Below, piece after piece: positions 32,361-42,945 of a stretch of 64,000 bases of DNA. The stretch comes from Lepiota brunneoincarnata (taxonomy: Eukaryota > Basidiomycota > Agaricomycetes > Agaricales > Agaricaceae): positions 62,001-126,000 of the forward strand of contig JAEBUN010000044.1 of the NCBI GenBank assembly GCA_023014365.1. The letters are read 5' to 3'. The translations under genes were made by a program, and so were the position numbers. How positions within the stretch are numbered: the stretch's first letter is position 1; each line of letters begins with the position of its first letter. Under the pieces are notes generated by a model. The model ran no database searches. It was given only the letters and a program-made list of their open reading frames with translations, and was not told the DNA's origin.

Positions 32361-32725
32361 CGCTTTATCTTCTTGTGGACAGTCCTCATCGCGTATGACT
32401 CAGTCAATGAACATTAGCTGTAGCTTGGCCTCTGAGAAGCTTCCTTTTGCTAAGCTTAGTGTTTGTGCAATGACAGGGCCCTTCTCATCATCATAGTCTA
32501 TTATACAAGCCACCTCTCCTTGTTCCTCAGTCAACTCATTGAGGTTTCTTGAAAATTTTGACTGTTTTCTCTAAGCTTAGGAGGATTACACTCTCCTCAA
32601 GCATAAGTTGGTAACACAGCCCTTTCTCTGGTATTTGGGTCCATAATAACCAGGGTTTGCTCACCACTGGTGCTATTCCTGACTTTGCTAGCAGTCATTA
32701 CATCAAACGGTCATCCCAGCAGTAC

Positions 32726-33178
32726 TCAATATGTGGGGTTGCAAACTATGTGAACTTGCAAATAGATTGTGACTCCCCCACAGGTAAAGCCTACATTCTT
32801 TGCCAATCCACAAGTCTTTTCAACCTGTCCATTTGCACTCTGCAAATTAATCATAGTGTCTGGGTCCCAAGAGACTTGACATGCAATCACTGCTTCCTGA
32901 CTCATGGATATGATCTGTGACCCACTGTCTAGCAAGGCCTCTTTCTGCCAAATCCCATTTATCAGGGTTGGCACTACTCTCAACAGTTTGCATTCTTTGG
33001 CAATGAACACTTGCCATCCCCTGTCTCTTCTGGGAAGTGACTCCAAGTACTGCATGATTGGATCTTGAGCTACCCAGGCTTGGGTTGCTGAGCCTTCTTG
33101 GAGCACTGTATCATACTTCCAAGGGCTGTCTGCCAACTCCATTATCATGACCTGTACCAGCCCACTATTAATTTCCAT
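32726..33178 (-). pseudogene. Gypsy-3 protease region
   Basis: 150-residue minus-strand segment with an aspartic-protease core (EALLDSGSQIISMSQEAV, near 32890-32940) and LQSANGQVEKTCGLAKNV, an arrangement typical of this Gypsy clade between gag and RT. The upstream gag is missing. A 365-base stretch to the RT block (32361-32725) holds short broken coding of the same element and two TAAGCTTA octamers. Confidence 0.75.
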
Positions 33179-33185
33179 ATCTTCT

Positions 33186-34011
33186 GTATTGGTCTTGGTA
33201 CCCAGACTTGGAGATGAGAACCTTGAAGGTGTCTAGGTAGTCCTCAACTGTGCATTCTCACTGATGGTACAACAGGGACTCCAATGTATTCAGGGTGTCA
33301 GCTTTGGCATTGACAGAGAAAACCAACTCTTGAACTGTTCAGTGAAGTCCCACCAGTCTGTAAATGGAAATCCACCAATATTCGCTTCCAAGCGGAATAG
33401 CTCATCGGCCCATTGCGTCACACATCCCAACTTCATGTATGAGAGGGTCCACAGTATTTTCTGTTCATCAGAACAGAATTGATCTGCCAAGAGCCTGATG
33501 TAGAGCTAGCATGCATTCAAAAATGCACAACCCTTAGCATATTCTCCATTAAATTCAGGTGGGGTTGCCACCTTGGCCTTGGTAGAGGTGTGTGGTGGAG
33601 GTGATGGTGGACAGGAGTGGAGAGTGGGAGGAGGGGGGTTGTGAATTGCAGCTCAGGTTTTATACCCTCCTCAGTTGAGGGGCGTGGCTGAGGGGTGTTA
33701 GGGTGCTGGCATCCTACTGAGTCCATGAGGTTTTGGAGGGTATCACATATGCCATTCACCATGTCTGTCATGTTCCATTTGGCTTCAGCTTGTCAGGCCA
33801 GTACAACTGCCATGTCTGTGAGTAGTGAGCCTATAGCCTCCTCAATGGTCATTTGAGTCAGTGGTTGCTGCTGCTGCTCTTGGGACATTTTGGAGAAGGT
33901 GCCAGGAGGTAGAGGAAGGGTGTAGTTGGCATGGGAGAAGTGGTGTAGCTTGTTCAAGCATTGTCAACTGCCAGTCCTCTGAGATTTGGACTTGATTCTT
34001 CTGTAAGGGCA
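33186..34011 (-). pseudogene. Gypsy-2-family gag fragment
   Basis: Minus-strand N-terminal half of Gag: MTIEEAIGSLLTDM-like start near 33855-33890, TLQNLMDSVGCQHPNTPQP (about 33715), and ADQFCSDEQKILWTLSYMK (about 33430-33490), FPFTDWWDFTEQF. Strongly alike to Gypsy-2 (21339-21986). Breaks off near 33190 against Gypsy-3. A frameshift separates the two main blocks near 33500. Confidence 0.8.
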
Positions 34012-34449
34012 ACCTGGTTGTCATGTCACATTGACTGAGCAGGGGGAAACCTTAGAGAATTGAGTAAGGTTTCTCTGAGCTCACCTACACTACTTATACT
34101 ACTTGCCATAAGTCCAAGTTAAGTAATCTACTCTACATAAATGGCTGTGAGGTGTCAGGGATGTCTAAAGTGGGTATGGTCAGGAATGGGCTCGGGACAG
34201 GGTCACATGTGTCAGTGAGGGTTTGCATCTGCATTGGAGGGGTGTAGGAAGGAACTCCAAGCACTGGAGTGCTGGAGGACTGAATTCCAGGCCAAAGGGG
34301 GCTGGGGATGAGGTTTCCGAATGCAGGGAGGCAGGGAATCGAATTTCCGAGCATAGGGAAGCTGGGGATCGGGTTTTCGAACATAGAGAGGCAGGGAATC
34401 AGATTTCCGAATTTGAGGTTGTGAGCAGTGACCTGAAGTTCCCCTTACA
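34012..34449 (-). repeat. Gypsy-2-family 5' LTR
   Basis: In element orientation TGTAAGGGGAAC (34449) to CCCTTACA (34012). Contains the ~30-bp degenerate units (34270-34420). Lies directly upstream of the gag fragment. Confidence 0.85.
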
Positions 34450-35294
34450 GATACAGTACACTACTGTAACACTACTGCCAGGGTTTACGAACTGAAAGGG
34501 TAATAGGTGAGGTGTTTGGGGGTTTAGGTATGCAAGCATCACAATATCTGTCTGTTGTTGAGGCTTCTACCCAGTTTATGTAGGTATAGTAGTGAAAATA
34601 CGACGAAATTGAGCAATTTAATAAAAACCGCTCAACGTGTGGACTTGAGACAACTTGGGATGATAAAGGGGTGTCATATGAGTAACCTCCAATGGCTGGG
34701 ATGTCAAGGCGAGGCAAAACAAGGTAGGAAAAGGGAAATAGAGCAAAAGAGAGAAAGAGGGAGAGAAGACTTCAAATATGGGTTAAGCTTTGTGAATTAA
34801 ATAAGGTGCCTACAAAATACATAGGGTATCTACATTCTGGTGATAGTGAAGCTCATGTATACTCTAAAAATATTAAAGAAAGAAGTGGAGATGGAAGAAA
34901 TATGAGGATGAAGGAATACAAGAATAATGGAAATTGGTAGCTACTGTTCATCTAGAATATCCTACAGTCCTTCAATATTCTCAGGGCATGCCCAGATTAA
35001 TTACCAAGGAATAGAGAGGGGATGAATTCAAGTCAGGAGGAGGGGATATTGTCACTCTGAGGGCTTTTGATCCGAGTTTCTGACATTTCCCCTTATGGAA
35101 ATTGACAAACTTGAGGTTTGTTTGACATTTCTCTGAGGTATGTCATGTAGGAATGGTTAGTTTAGTCAATAAAAAGCCACCATACTACTGTACATATATT
35201 GTACCTATATTATTGTATACTACTGCTACATTACTACACATTACTGCCACATTACTGCACATTACTGCCAAATTACTGTGACACTACTGTGACA
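34450..35294 (+). repeat. Possible small LTR element without coding capacity
   Basis: A purine-rich tract (about 35033-35046, GTCAGGAGGAGGGGA) is followed by a TGTCACTCTGAGG...CTACTGTGACA segment (about 35048-35294) with LTR-like ends. Its tail, rich in ACTACTG and ACATTACTGC repeats, resembles 34451-34480, which would be the end of the other LTR. The 570 bp between have no ORF of note. Tentative. Confidence 0.35.
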
Positions 35295-36260
35295 CACATG
35301 TGTGGTAGTGCAGTAGCGGTGGTGGCAAATTCATCATGCCCCAATAATACTAAGTGATAATGAAATGAATATAGAAGGCTCCATGCCAGAACCATTTCCA
35401 CACCATTGAGCTTGTGATGGTCAGCTCCAAAGCATGTGATGTGACTGGCATAGTGGCCATTGCCTGTGCATGGCATGGTTGCTTTTCCCCCAATGCTATA
35501 GCCAATTAATTCAAAGGGGAACAGCAAAAGAATGTAGATTGGGTCCTACTTCAATCCCTGGCTACAACACACCTCAATCCAGAACAAGGGGCAATGTTGA
35601 TTTATGATATTGTCTGTCAATATTTGGTACATCTCTGGAAAAGAATTAGGCAATATCTACCCAATGATCAGGTCATAGACCAAGCTATCAGATTGTTCCA
35701 TATCCATGGCCACCAACCAGAATGTTTTTTCCATTATGCAACATCCTTCATCCCTGGAAGTGGCATAACTGTCAGTGAGATTCTGGAATCACTGTGGTCA
35801 TCATTAAATGCCATTTTGCCAACAGTCCAAACAGCAATGCTAGCAAATCATGCTGAAACCATTGATGATCATGCCACCAATTCTAATCACAAGAAAATGC
35901 TTAATATCAGTGAGTAAATTTCATCAATTTTTCAGCTCTCATTGCATCTCTAATATGCATGGTCCCAGCAGTGGCATTGTGTGACTGATATTCAGAGGCC
36001 AAAACAACAAGCAAGAAAGCAGGGAACTATTTTAAATCTCTGAGCTAGAGTATTAGTGAAAACAATCAGCAGCAGTGGACAGCAGCAATTACATTTGCCA
36101 AAGCTTGCCACCTGGCCTCTCCAAATGCCATGGACATTTTGGGTGTGCAGGGCAGCTACAGACAGCAGGCAGCATCAGCCCAGAAGCAAGAATACACCCC
36201 AACAGAGCAGTGGGTTCAATTGGCAATTGAGATTGAAGAACACCAGTGAGTAATTATTAG
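35295..36260 (+). pseudogene. KDZ transposase, degraded copy, part 1
   Basis: Plus-strand match to the KDZ transposase at 50.4-51.3 kb. Clear block 35594-35917: GAMLIYDIVCQYLVHLWKRI, LFHIHGHQPECFFHYA, FIPGSGITVSEILESLWSSL. These hold the Asp, His/Cys and Glu residues that recur in the family. A second exon-like block (about 36064-36250) ends EQWVQLAIEIEEHQ. Its 5' half is missing and a TAA lies near 35504. An LTR of the Gypsy-2 family with target duplication CTGTA splits it from part 2. Confidence 0.85.
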
Positions 36261-36265
36261 CTGTA

Positions 36266-38577
36266 TGTAAGGGGAACTCTGGGTTATTGCTCACAACCTC
36301 AGATTCAGAAATGTGATCCCCAGCCCCTCTGCATTCGGAAATGTGATTCCCAGCCTCCCTATGCTCGGAAATCCAACTTTCAGCCCTCCTGCATCCAGAA
36401 ATCTGATTCCCAGCCTCCCTGGGCCCAGAAATCTGTCCCCCAGCACCCTAGTACTCGGAATTCCCTCCTACACTCCTCCACTGCAGATGCAAACCCTCAC
36501 TGGCATGCATGACCCTATCCCAATGAAATGCGGATTACTTTACAAGATCGAAAACAAAGTTTGTTAACAGGTTCACTAATTCTGACTTTATAAGTTTGTG
36601 GGGGAGAGGTTGTCACAGATCTCCAGAAATATATTCAATTCTAGTGTTTTTAGGTTCTTGGTAAGTTATTCTCTTAGTCTCCAACTAGACAGACAGTTGT
36701 CCTATCTGAATACAATGGGAACTTTGATGGTCATTACTATATAATATGTAAACTAATATCTTCACGATTCGGTAAGTCAGGCAAAATGCAAGCTTTCGCA
36801 ATCAGTGAACCTCCGTAGACCTAGCAGACAACATGTTCTAATGGGCCCTAGCGTACTATGTTCTTTTCTCTTGACAATACTGTAAATTTACACTACCCAG
36901 CAAGACAGGCTTTTGACAAGCTCCTGCAGTAAGTGTCCTTAAACTAGTAGGCCTAGTGGATGGCATTATCTAATGGGCCCTAGCGCACTACAGCTTCTGA
37001 ACAAGGCAATAAAACTTTATACTACTCAGTGAGACAGGCTTCTAGCAAGCTCCTGCAGTAAGTATCTTTAAACTAGATAGACCTAGTGGACAGTGTTTTC
37101 AACAGGCCCTAGCATACTATGTTTGCTTCTCAATTAAACAGCTCTACAATTCAATGGTATACTTCTAAGGCAAGGCCTTTAAGAGGAACCCAAAGAAACA
37201 GAAGTTAGTGAACTTTCTACTTAAGAACAGAAGAGTTGTAGCAACTCATATTCAGTTCTCGAGCCAAGCAGAAGGGTCTGTCAATATCTCAATTGTTTCA
37301 AAGGGTCTGGTTTTAAAGAGTATAACTCTTTAAGTCTCTGGTAGTCTATGACTGAAGAAAATCGTGTAAAATTGCTTTATATTCCTATCCTAATCAACCA
37401 TACAATCAGGGGGGGGGAATAGGCAAGCAGTTTCTTGCCCCCCATGTAATTTACAGATGAGTTTTTATAACAATATACAATTGACTTATGGGTATACCTG
37501 AAACAAGCCTTTGGCTTCATCATTTTATTGTCTCCTCATCATTTAGGAGCATCATTCTAGGAGTTCCGATATCAGTGACATAATTCGCTCTCAGAAACTT
37601 GCTCCTAACTCTTATCTAAGGGTTTTTATCTTTTTCTTGGATTCTCCACACCCAGGTTCTCAACCCTAATGTCCTAAAAGTTCACTTCCATAGCCTTCAG
37701 GCAGTAAACTAATATTAGAATTTAATTAGCTTGTTTCATTCTTATCAATCTCTATTTTCTAGTCCATAATTTCTGGTCTCTTTTGTTACTATGAAGGAGC
37801 ATCCGTCCCTGAGTACCCTCTTGGATACCCCCATCCAATCTTTTATCTTTCAATACCATCAGAGCTGTTCCAAGGGACATTCTTGTCAGGGCATTAGCTA
37901 ATCCCTACATTCTTTTGTCAAGATTCACTCCCAGACCTGTTATTATGACTAGGTACCATCCAGATGACATAGGTGTTGCAACTCGTCTGCTTTCTAGGGC
38001 AGAGGCAAGGAAATGGGTCTGTTGTGCAGTCATGAGTATCTTAACTAATATCTTAGTTAACACAGTATCAGATACAATGCTTGGGTACATTCATACCAGA
38101 GTCATTCTTCCATAGCCCTATCACTAATAAGTTAGTTAACATTACTTTTACTTGTCTGGGTGTTCTGGTTCTGTTTCTGAGATGTCTGCCTTCACATATT
38201 TTAGATAGTATTCTAAATCTCTCACACCCAGTGTCTGACCATGGCCATATACTGATATTATTTGGTAATGGAGAGTTAGTTACTTTATTAGCTAGTGATT
38301 TCACAAATGAAATGATTTTGCGATACAACACTGAGCCCATCCCCAACTATACTCACTTTAGGCATCCCTGACACCTCACAGCCATTTATGTAGAGTAGAT
38401 TACTCAACTCAGACATTATGGCAGGTAGTATAAGTAGTGTAGGCAAGCTTGGAGAAACCTTACTTGATTCTCTAAGGTTTCTTCCTGCTCAGGTATGTAC
38501 TTGGTAGAAGTCTGGAAATGATACTAAGGTTTCTCCCTGCTCAGCCAATGCAACATGGTGACCAGGTTGCCCTTACA
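36266..38577 (+). repeat. Solo LTR of the Gypsy-2 family containing element X
   Basis: TGTAAGGGGAAC...CCCTTACA, flanked by a perfect CTGTA duplication (36261-36265, 38578-38582). It is split by X (36524-38330). Near its end an 18-bp LTR tail (AAGGTTTCTCCCTGCTCA) is duplicated around a 35-bp stretch matching the Gypsy-C leader (38505-38540). Confidence 0.88.
36524..38330 (+). repeat. Element X, complete copy (about 1.8 kb), LTR-like
   Basis: Inserted in the LTR at the site whose intact form reads TATCCCAAGCCCATC near 16605 (opposite strand). Begins TGAAATGCGG and ends GATACAACA; flanks CCAA and CTGA fit a small target duplication altered by transitions. It holds three ~125-bp repeats (about 36830-37130) and no convincing ORF. 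The first 1.3 kb match 12984-14321 in inverse orientation. Confidence 0.65.
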
Positions 38578-38582
38578 CTGTA

Positions 38583-39347
38583 GAACTGCACATGAATATT
38601 GGAGATAATGGGGAGCCATCAGAGTCAAACTGCAATCTATTATTTGTGGCAGCTCAAATGTGCCACAAGAAGATCTTGCTGAGCAATTGCAGCAAAGCTT
38701 GGCAAATGATGTTGCTGAGCTGGAGATGAAGCAACACCATCTCAGAATACACCAAGTGACTGTAGTGGTGATGGATAGCAACACCAATGCTTGGGAAGCA
38801 TTTGATGACTTGGATGATGATGGTGATTCATCCACAGCACTGGCCACAACCAGCACAGATGATGACAATGCTGTATTATCAGCAAACATGTTACTGTTGG
38901 AACAACACCCAATTTGCATGCCATCCACCTTTGAAGTCCCAGACCCTGCACTTTCTGCTATTGAACTGGTATTCTGAAAACAGCAAGTGTTCCAGCATCT
39001 GAGCGGCCTTTGTACTGCCATTGCTGAAAAGTCTTTTCAGTATTCTTGTATAATCTGTGTTGCCAGACAGAAATCCATTTGAACTCATAGTCACAATGCA
39101 ATTGCAGCTATCAATTCTCAAATTTCATTCCATTGCTGAGCATATTTGAAGTGCCAGGTAGCAATACTTTGGTGCATGCCAATTCTTTAACTTTAGCAGC
39201 ACTGCAAGTCCTTTCCAGGAACGATGTTAAATGCAGTATGGCACTCCTCAACCCAAACCAACCTGGATCAACATCAGTTCAACTTTCATGGATATGGCAA
39301 TCTGATTTTGCAGGGAAACAAGACTCATCTGATGCACTGAAGGCACA
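38583..39347 (+). pseudogene. KDZ transposase, degraded copy, part 2
   Basis: Continues the degraded KDZ copy: PQEDLAEQLQQSLANDVAEL (about 38657), an acidic stretch (DDLDDDGDSSTAL), ICMPSTFEVPDP, then after gaps SVQLSWIWQSDFAGKQDSSD (about 39270-39330). Each block has a counterpart in the 51.36-52.08 kb region of the intact-looking copy. It ends where the inverted repeat of the large KDZ transposon begins. Confidence 0.8.
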
Positions 39348-39754
39348 TAGTCAACCTACATTGTATTGAGTGAGTGGGGCCAGCGAATGCATACACTGTA
39401 TCAAGTGAATGGGAGCCAGCAGGCCCACTGGCTCTGCTACCTCACCATAAATCTTCATGCCCGGGTCTTATCCCACGGTCAAAGAGGTCCTAAGAAGTCA
39501 GGATCACGGGTACTAGAAATTCTGGGTTAGGGAGTGGAAAGCAGCAATCTGGGAGGGGTGGGCTGGCACAACCTAGATATAACCGTCCTTCCATATTAGA
39601 ATGTATGTGGCAAAGTGACAAGTATGATATATTCCCGAATGCCAGAAATATTGACAAATTGAATGCCAGATGTGATACATGTGCCAGACAATGGGGTGGC
39701 AAACAGCAGCATGGGTACTACAATGGTCCATATGATGGCACACCACCAGCCATA

Positions 39755-41355
39755 CAGTGGCGTCCAAAAGTATCGCACCGTCACATGACCAACGGATCAA
39801 CTCTCTCTCGTTCTTCAAGATCATTGTTGTTTCATCCATAAATTATATTGACAGAGAGCTAAGCATGTAGGGAATCGATATATAGTAGTAGAGAGACATA
39901 ATATACAGAATTTAAATCAAAAAATGAGGAGGAGTGTGAAAAGGATGGTGCAATACTTTTGGACATCACCTATTAAGAGATAAGATTAGAGCATTGTGGG
40001 ATGAAAACAAAACCATTCACCTCGAAACAAGTTAGTACTTGGTGTTTCCACCCCGGGCCTTAATTACTGCCTCAACACGATGAGGCATACTCTCAAAAAG
40101 GGTGTCCAAATTTTCTTGAGATATATTACCCCATTCCTCCTGAAGAGCAGCCCACATCTCATCCCGGTTGCGAGGAAGAGGGTCACAGGCACGCACAAGA
40201 TGATCCAATTGGTCCCATGCATCCTCCATAATGTTCATATCAGGGCTTGAGGGTGGCCAGTCCAAGCGGCAAATTTTTTTCTTCTTGAAAAATTCCTCAG
40301 CAACTTTACTCCTGTGTTTCAGATCGTTATCCTGCTGGAAAATCGGTGCGCTTCGACCTGTGGATCTCAGATTAAGATCCTTGAGAGTCCCTAGATAAGA
40401 CTTTTCAAGGATCTTGACATAATCCAGACCACACATGATGCCGGATATCTGATGTAACCTCCCTACCCCCCGACTAGTGATGCACCCCCAAACCATAATA
40501 TTCCCCCCCCCGTGTTTGATGTTCTTCTTGGTAAATCGAGGGTCCAGGGCCTGTCTGGGCTTCATCCAAGCATATTGACAGCCATCTGACTTGAAAAGGA
40601 GGAATTTAGATTCATCGGAGAAAATTACCTCCTTCCAGTCATCAACCGTCCAATCAGAATGCTGGCATGCCCACGCAAGTCACTTCTTCTGATTGATTGG
40701 AGAAATGTAGGGACGGGGCCTCCTAACTTGGCATATCAATCCTTTCTCCTTTAGGGAGTGTGCTACTGTTTGGCATGACACACCCGGGAAGGTGGTTTTA
40801 GCCAATTCAGTTGCATTGGATACCTCTGTTCGGGCAAGAAGCCGGGCCCCAACTCGCACTTGGTGCTCATCCAGCTTTCGAGGGCAACCGGATTTGGGCC
40901 TGACATAATATGGATCTTCAGTTTTGGAGAATCTGTCGAGTACACGGCTGACAGTAGAGTGATGGATACTGATCCTTGACCCGATCTGTCTATGGGTCAT
41001 CCCAGAAGACCGGAGTTCAACAATGCGAGCGACTTTAGATGGGGAAGTATAGACCATGGTGTAATGAGGCTGAATGATGCAAAAAACTTGAGGTTTGTTC
41101 ACTCTGGCTTCGCCTATATAGCTTCAAAGGTGATTGAACTTAGATGTCCAAAAGAAATGCACCATAGGTGTGGCGCTAAAACATGAATTTTATTCCTAGA
41201 ATACATTATACAGCAAAGTTTCATTGCCATGATGATTCCTTGTGTCCTGGAGCATGAAACAGCATACTTTGTTTCACCTCAAGTGTTACATGAAATAGAT
41301 AAGCAAGATCAAGAGATCAGGTCACATGATGGTGCAATACTTTTGGATGCCACTG
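39755..41355 (-). mobile_element. Tc1/mariner transposon (1.6 kb)
   Basis: Flanked by TA duplications (39753-39754, 41356-41357). Terminal inverted repeats begin CAGTGGC(G/A)TCCAAAAGTAT on both ends and match for about 35 bp. The uninterrupted host site is seen in the other KDZ inverted repeat near 55307. Contains one transposase gene on the minus strand. Confidence 0.95.
40032..41102 (-). pseudogene. Tc1-type transposase, one in-frame TGA
   Basis: DD34E transposase that cuts and joins the Tc1 ends in the nucleus. From ATG at 41102: helix-turn-helix (KVARIVELRSSGMTHRQIGS; STVSRVLDRF), second DNA-binding helix region (ELAKTTFPGVSCQTVAHSLK), then the catalytic domain: first Asp in FSDESKFLLF (about 40610), second in PIFQQDNDLKHRS (about 40325), and Glu in SPDMNIMEDAWDQL (about 40210-40240). 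A single TGA at 40680-40682 stands where Arg of the conserved K-R-LAWA motif is expected. The stop for the full frame is at 40032. About 355 residues, the usual size. One base change separates it from an open frame. Confidence 0.93.
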
Positions 41356-41975
41356 TACATTCTGCAAGACATAACTTGTGCTGAGGCCAGCTGGCAGTTG
41401 GCCAGCATCATTTCAAGAATTGCTGGGATGTAAGTTGGCAAAATGTCAAGGGCAAAAGCCAATGCAACGTGCTGGGCAGGAGGCTAATGCCAGATGTGAT
41501 ACATGTGCTGGAGGATGGGTTGGCAAAGGGCAGGAGGAATACCAGACCAAGGTCCATGGGGTCAAGGTGAAAAACATACATTGTGAGGAATGTCGGCTGT
41601 GCCGGGGCCGGCTGTGGTACACTGGTATTGAGTGAGGTTGTAGTGCTAGAATAGTGTAGTGGGTGCCTAGCGATCAACTGACATGGATAGCGAACATGTT
41701 TGGAATGTAAAGTTGATGAAGCCAAAATGAGCGGCACACATATTGCTGGTGTACCAGTCGTATAATTAATACATGGGCCGAATGCAGGGCCAACACTAAA
41801 ACTGCCATAAAATGTGCCGAATGTATATGACACAGGATTCAATGAGCAGCAGGAAGACTGCATGATAGCAAATAATCTGGAGTGGGAAAGAACAATATTA
41901 CAATTTTAATATTTAACATAAGTAATTATGTTACTAGAGCTCAACATCGGGAGTGGGGAAGACCACATGATGGAA

Positions 41976-42890
41976 TTATTGCCCATTGTCAATATTTAAG
42001 ATTTTCTGGGCAATATCTTCTTCAATGAGTTCATTGGCATGCTGGCGTAAGCTTAACAATCTTTTGTAGGCTTGGTCCTGGACAGCGAGCTGTTGCAGCT
42101 CTGAATGGTACAGCCTGTGTGCTGCATCCTTGTAACTCAGGCCAAGATGGTGTTGGAGGGCTTTGACTTTGGCATGCCCGGCAAAGAGCTCACGCTCCAA
42201 GAGGCTCTGGTGACACAGACATCGGGCAAGTAAGGGTCCTGAAGAAGTTCGGTAGGGGCTAGCAGCTTACTGGCACTGCCAGAGCCATTATGTTGCCGCG
42301 GCCTATTAGTCCATATGGTAGATCCTCTTTTGAAACTGGCTAACATAAAAACATTTAGCAAGACAAAAGCCAGATTGCCGGCAAGGGGGATGTTGCTATT
42401 GGGAAGGTGTCGGTGGGGTAGCATTTGGCAATTCGGTCAGGGCCGGCAACATTGGGCCCCTTTGTGGCAACGCATGGCCAGCAGCCACACAGGCATTTTC
42501 GGCAGGAGCACATGCATTACTGCCTAATTGGCACAATGAAGGTGCAGTGACAGACATGCGATACAATGTATGTAGCAGGTCTTAATGGAACAATAACATA
42601 CCATTGGTTTAATGTCCCGAAGGCCGAATAGTTCTTGCATCTCGACATTTTTGTGAGCAAGCTCAGCAGCATTAGTCATATAGCTGGGAACAAGAATATC
42701 TTGCATATTATTGTTTGCTGGATGTTTGGATGGCAATAGAGTGTCAAGTTGTTTGGTGTTGACAGGTGGGAAAGGATTCATGAGAGATGGCCCAGCGGAA
42801 TGCCTCAGACAGAACAAGAGATATTGTTGTAGTGATTGGAATTGCAGCTATATCTGTATAAAATAAGGCAATTTTATGGAAGTTGGTGAT
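41976..42890 (-). pseudogene. KDZ cargo ORF, unknown function (fragmented)
   Basis: Minus-strand open blocks at 42524-42817 (NPFPPVNTKQLDTLLPSKHP; NAAELAHKNVEMQELFGLRD), 42137-42424 and 41976-42200 (VKALQHHLGLSYKDAAHRLY, VQDQAYKRLLSLRQHANELI). The last block is rich in charged helices. They look like exons of one gene with a frameshift near 42180. No family is recognised. Confidence 0.4.
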
Positions 42891-42945
42891 TAGTAAGCAT
42901 TGCGTTTTGGACTGATCACATGTCTGGGGTTGGAAATTTTTTCAG

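Larger units (their letters stand above)
28122..33178 (-). mobile_element. Gypsy-3: old minus-strand Gypsy element of a separate clade, no LTRs seen
   Basis: Minus-strand coding in order protease (33178-32726), RT (32360-31356), RNase H (31337-30543) and integrase (29877-28122). A Gypsy-1 solo LTR splits it at 29841-30542. The RT wording (VPIRGP after the catalytic motif, QRMKYVGGTFSGPK) is unlike the other elements here and marks a different clade. No LTR or gag was identified; the right side stops where Gypsy-2-family gag begins (about 33186). Confidence 0.85.
39348..41484 (+). repeat. Left terminal inverted repeat of the KDZ transposon, split by Tc1
   Basis: About 534 bp after removal of the Tc1 element and one TA. 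Matches 55178-55714 in inverse orientation, including GAGTGAGTGGGGCCAGCGAA near the tip and GCCAGCTGGCAGT near the inner part. Confidence 0.88.

Noticed and set aside
41408..41863. 151-aa minus-strand open frame
   Set aside because: It overlaps the inner part of the KDZ left inverted repeat and is low in complexity; the counterpart at the right end is not a preserved frame.
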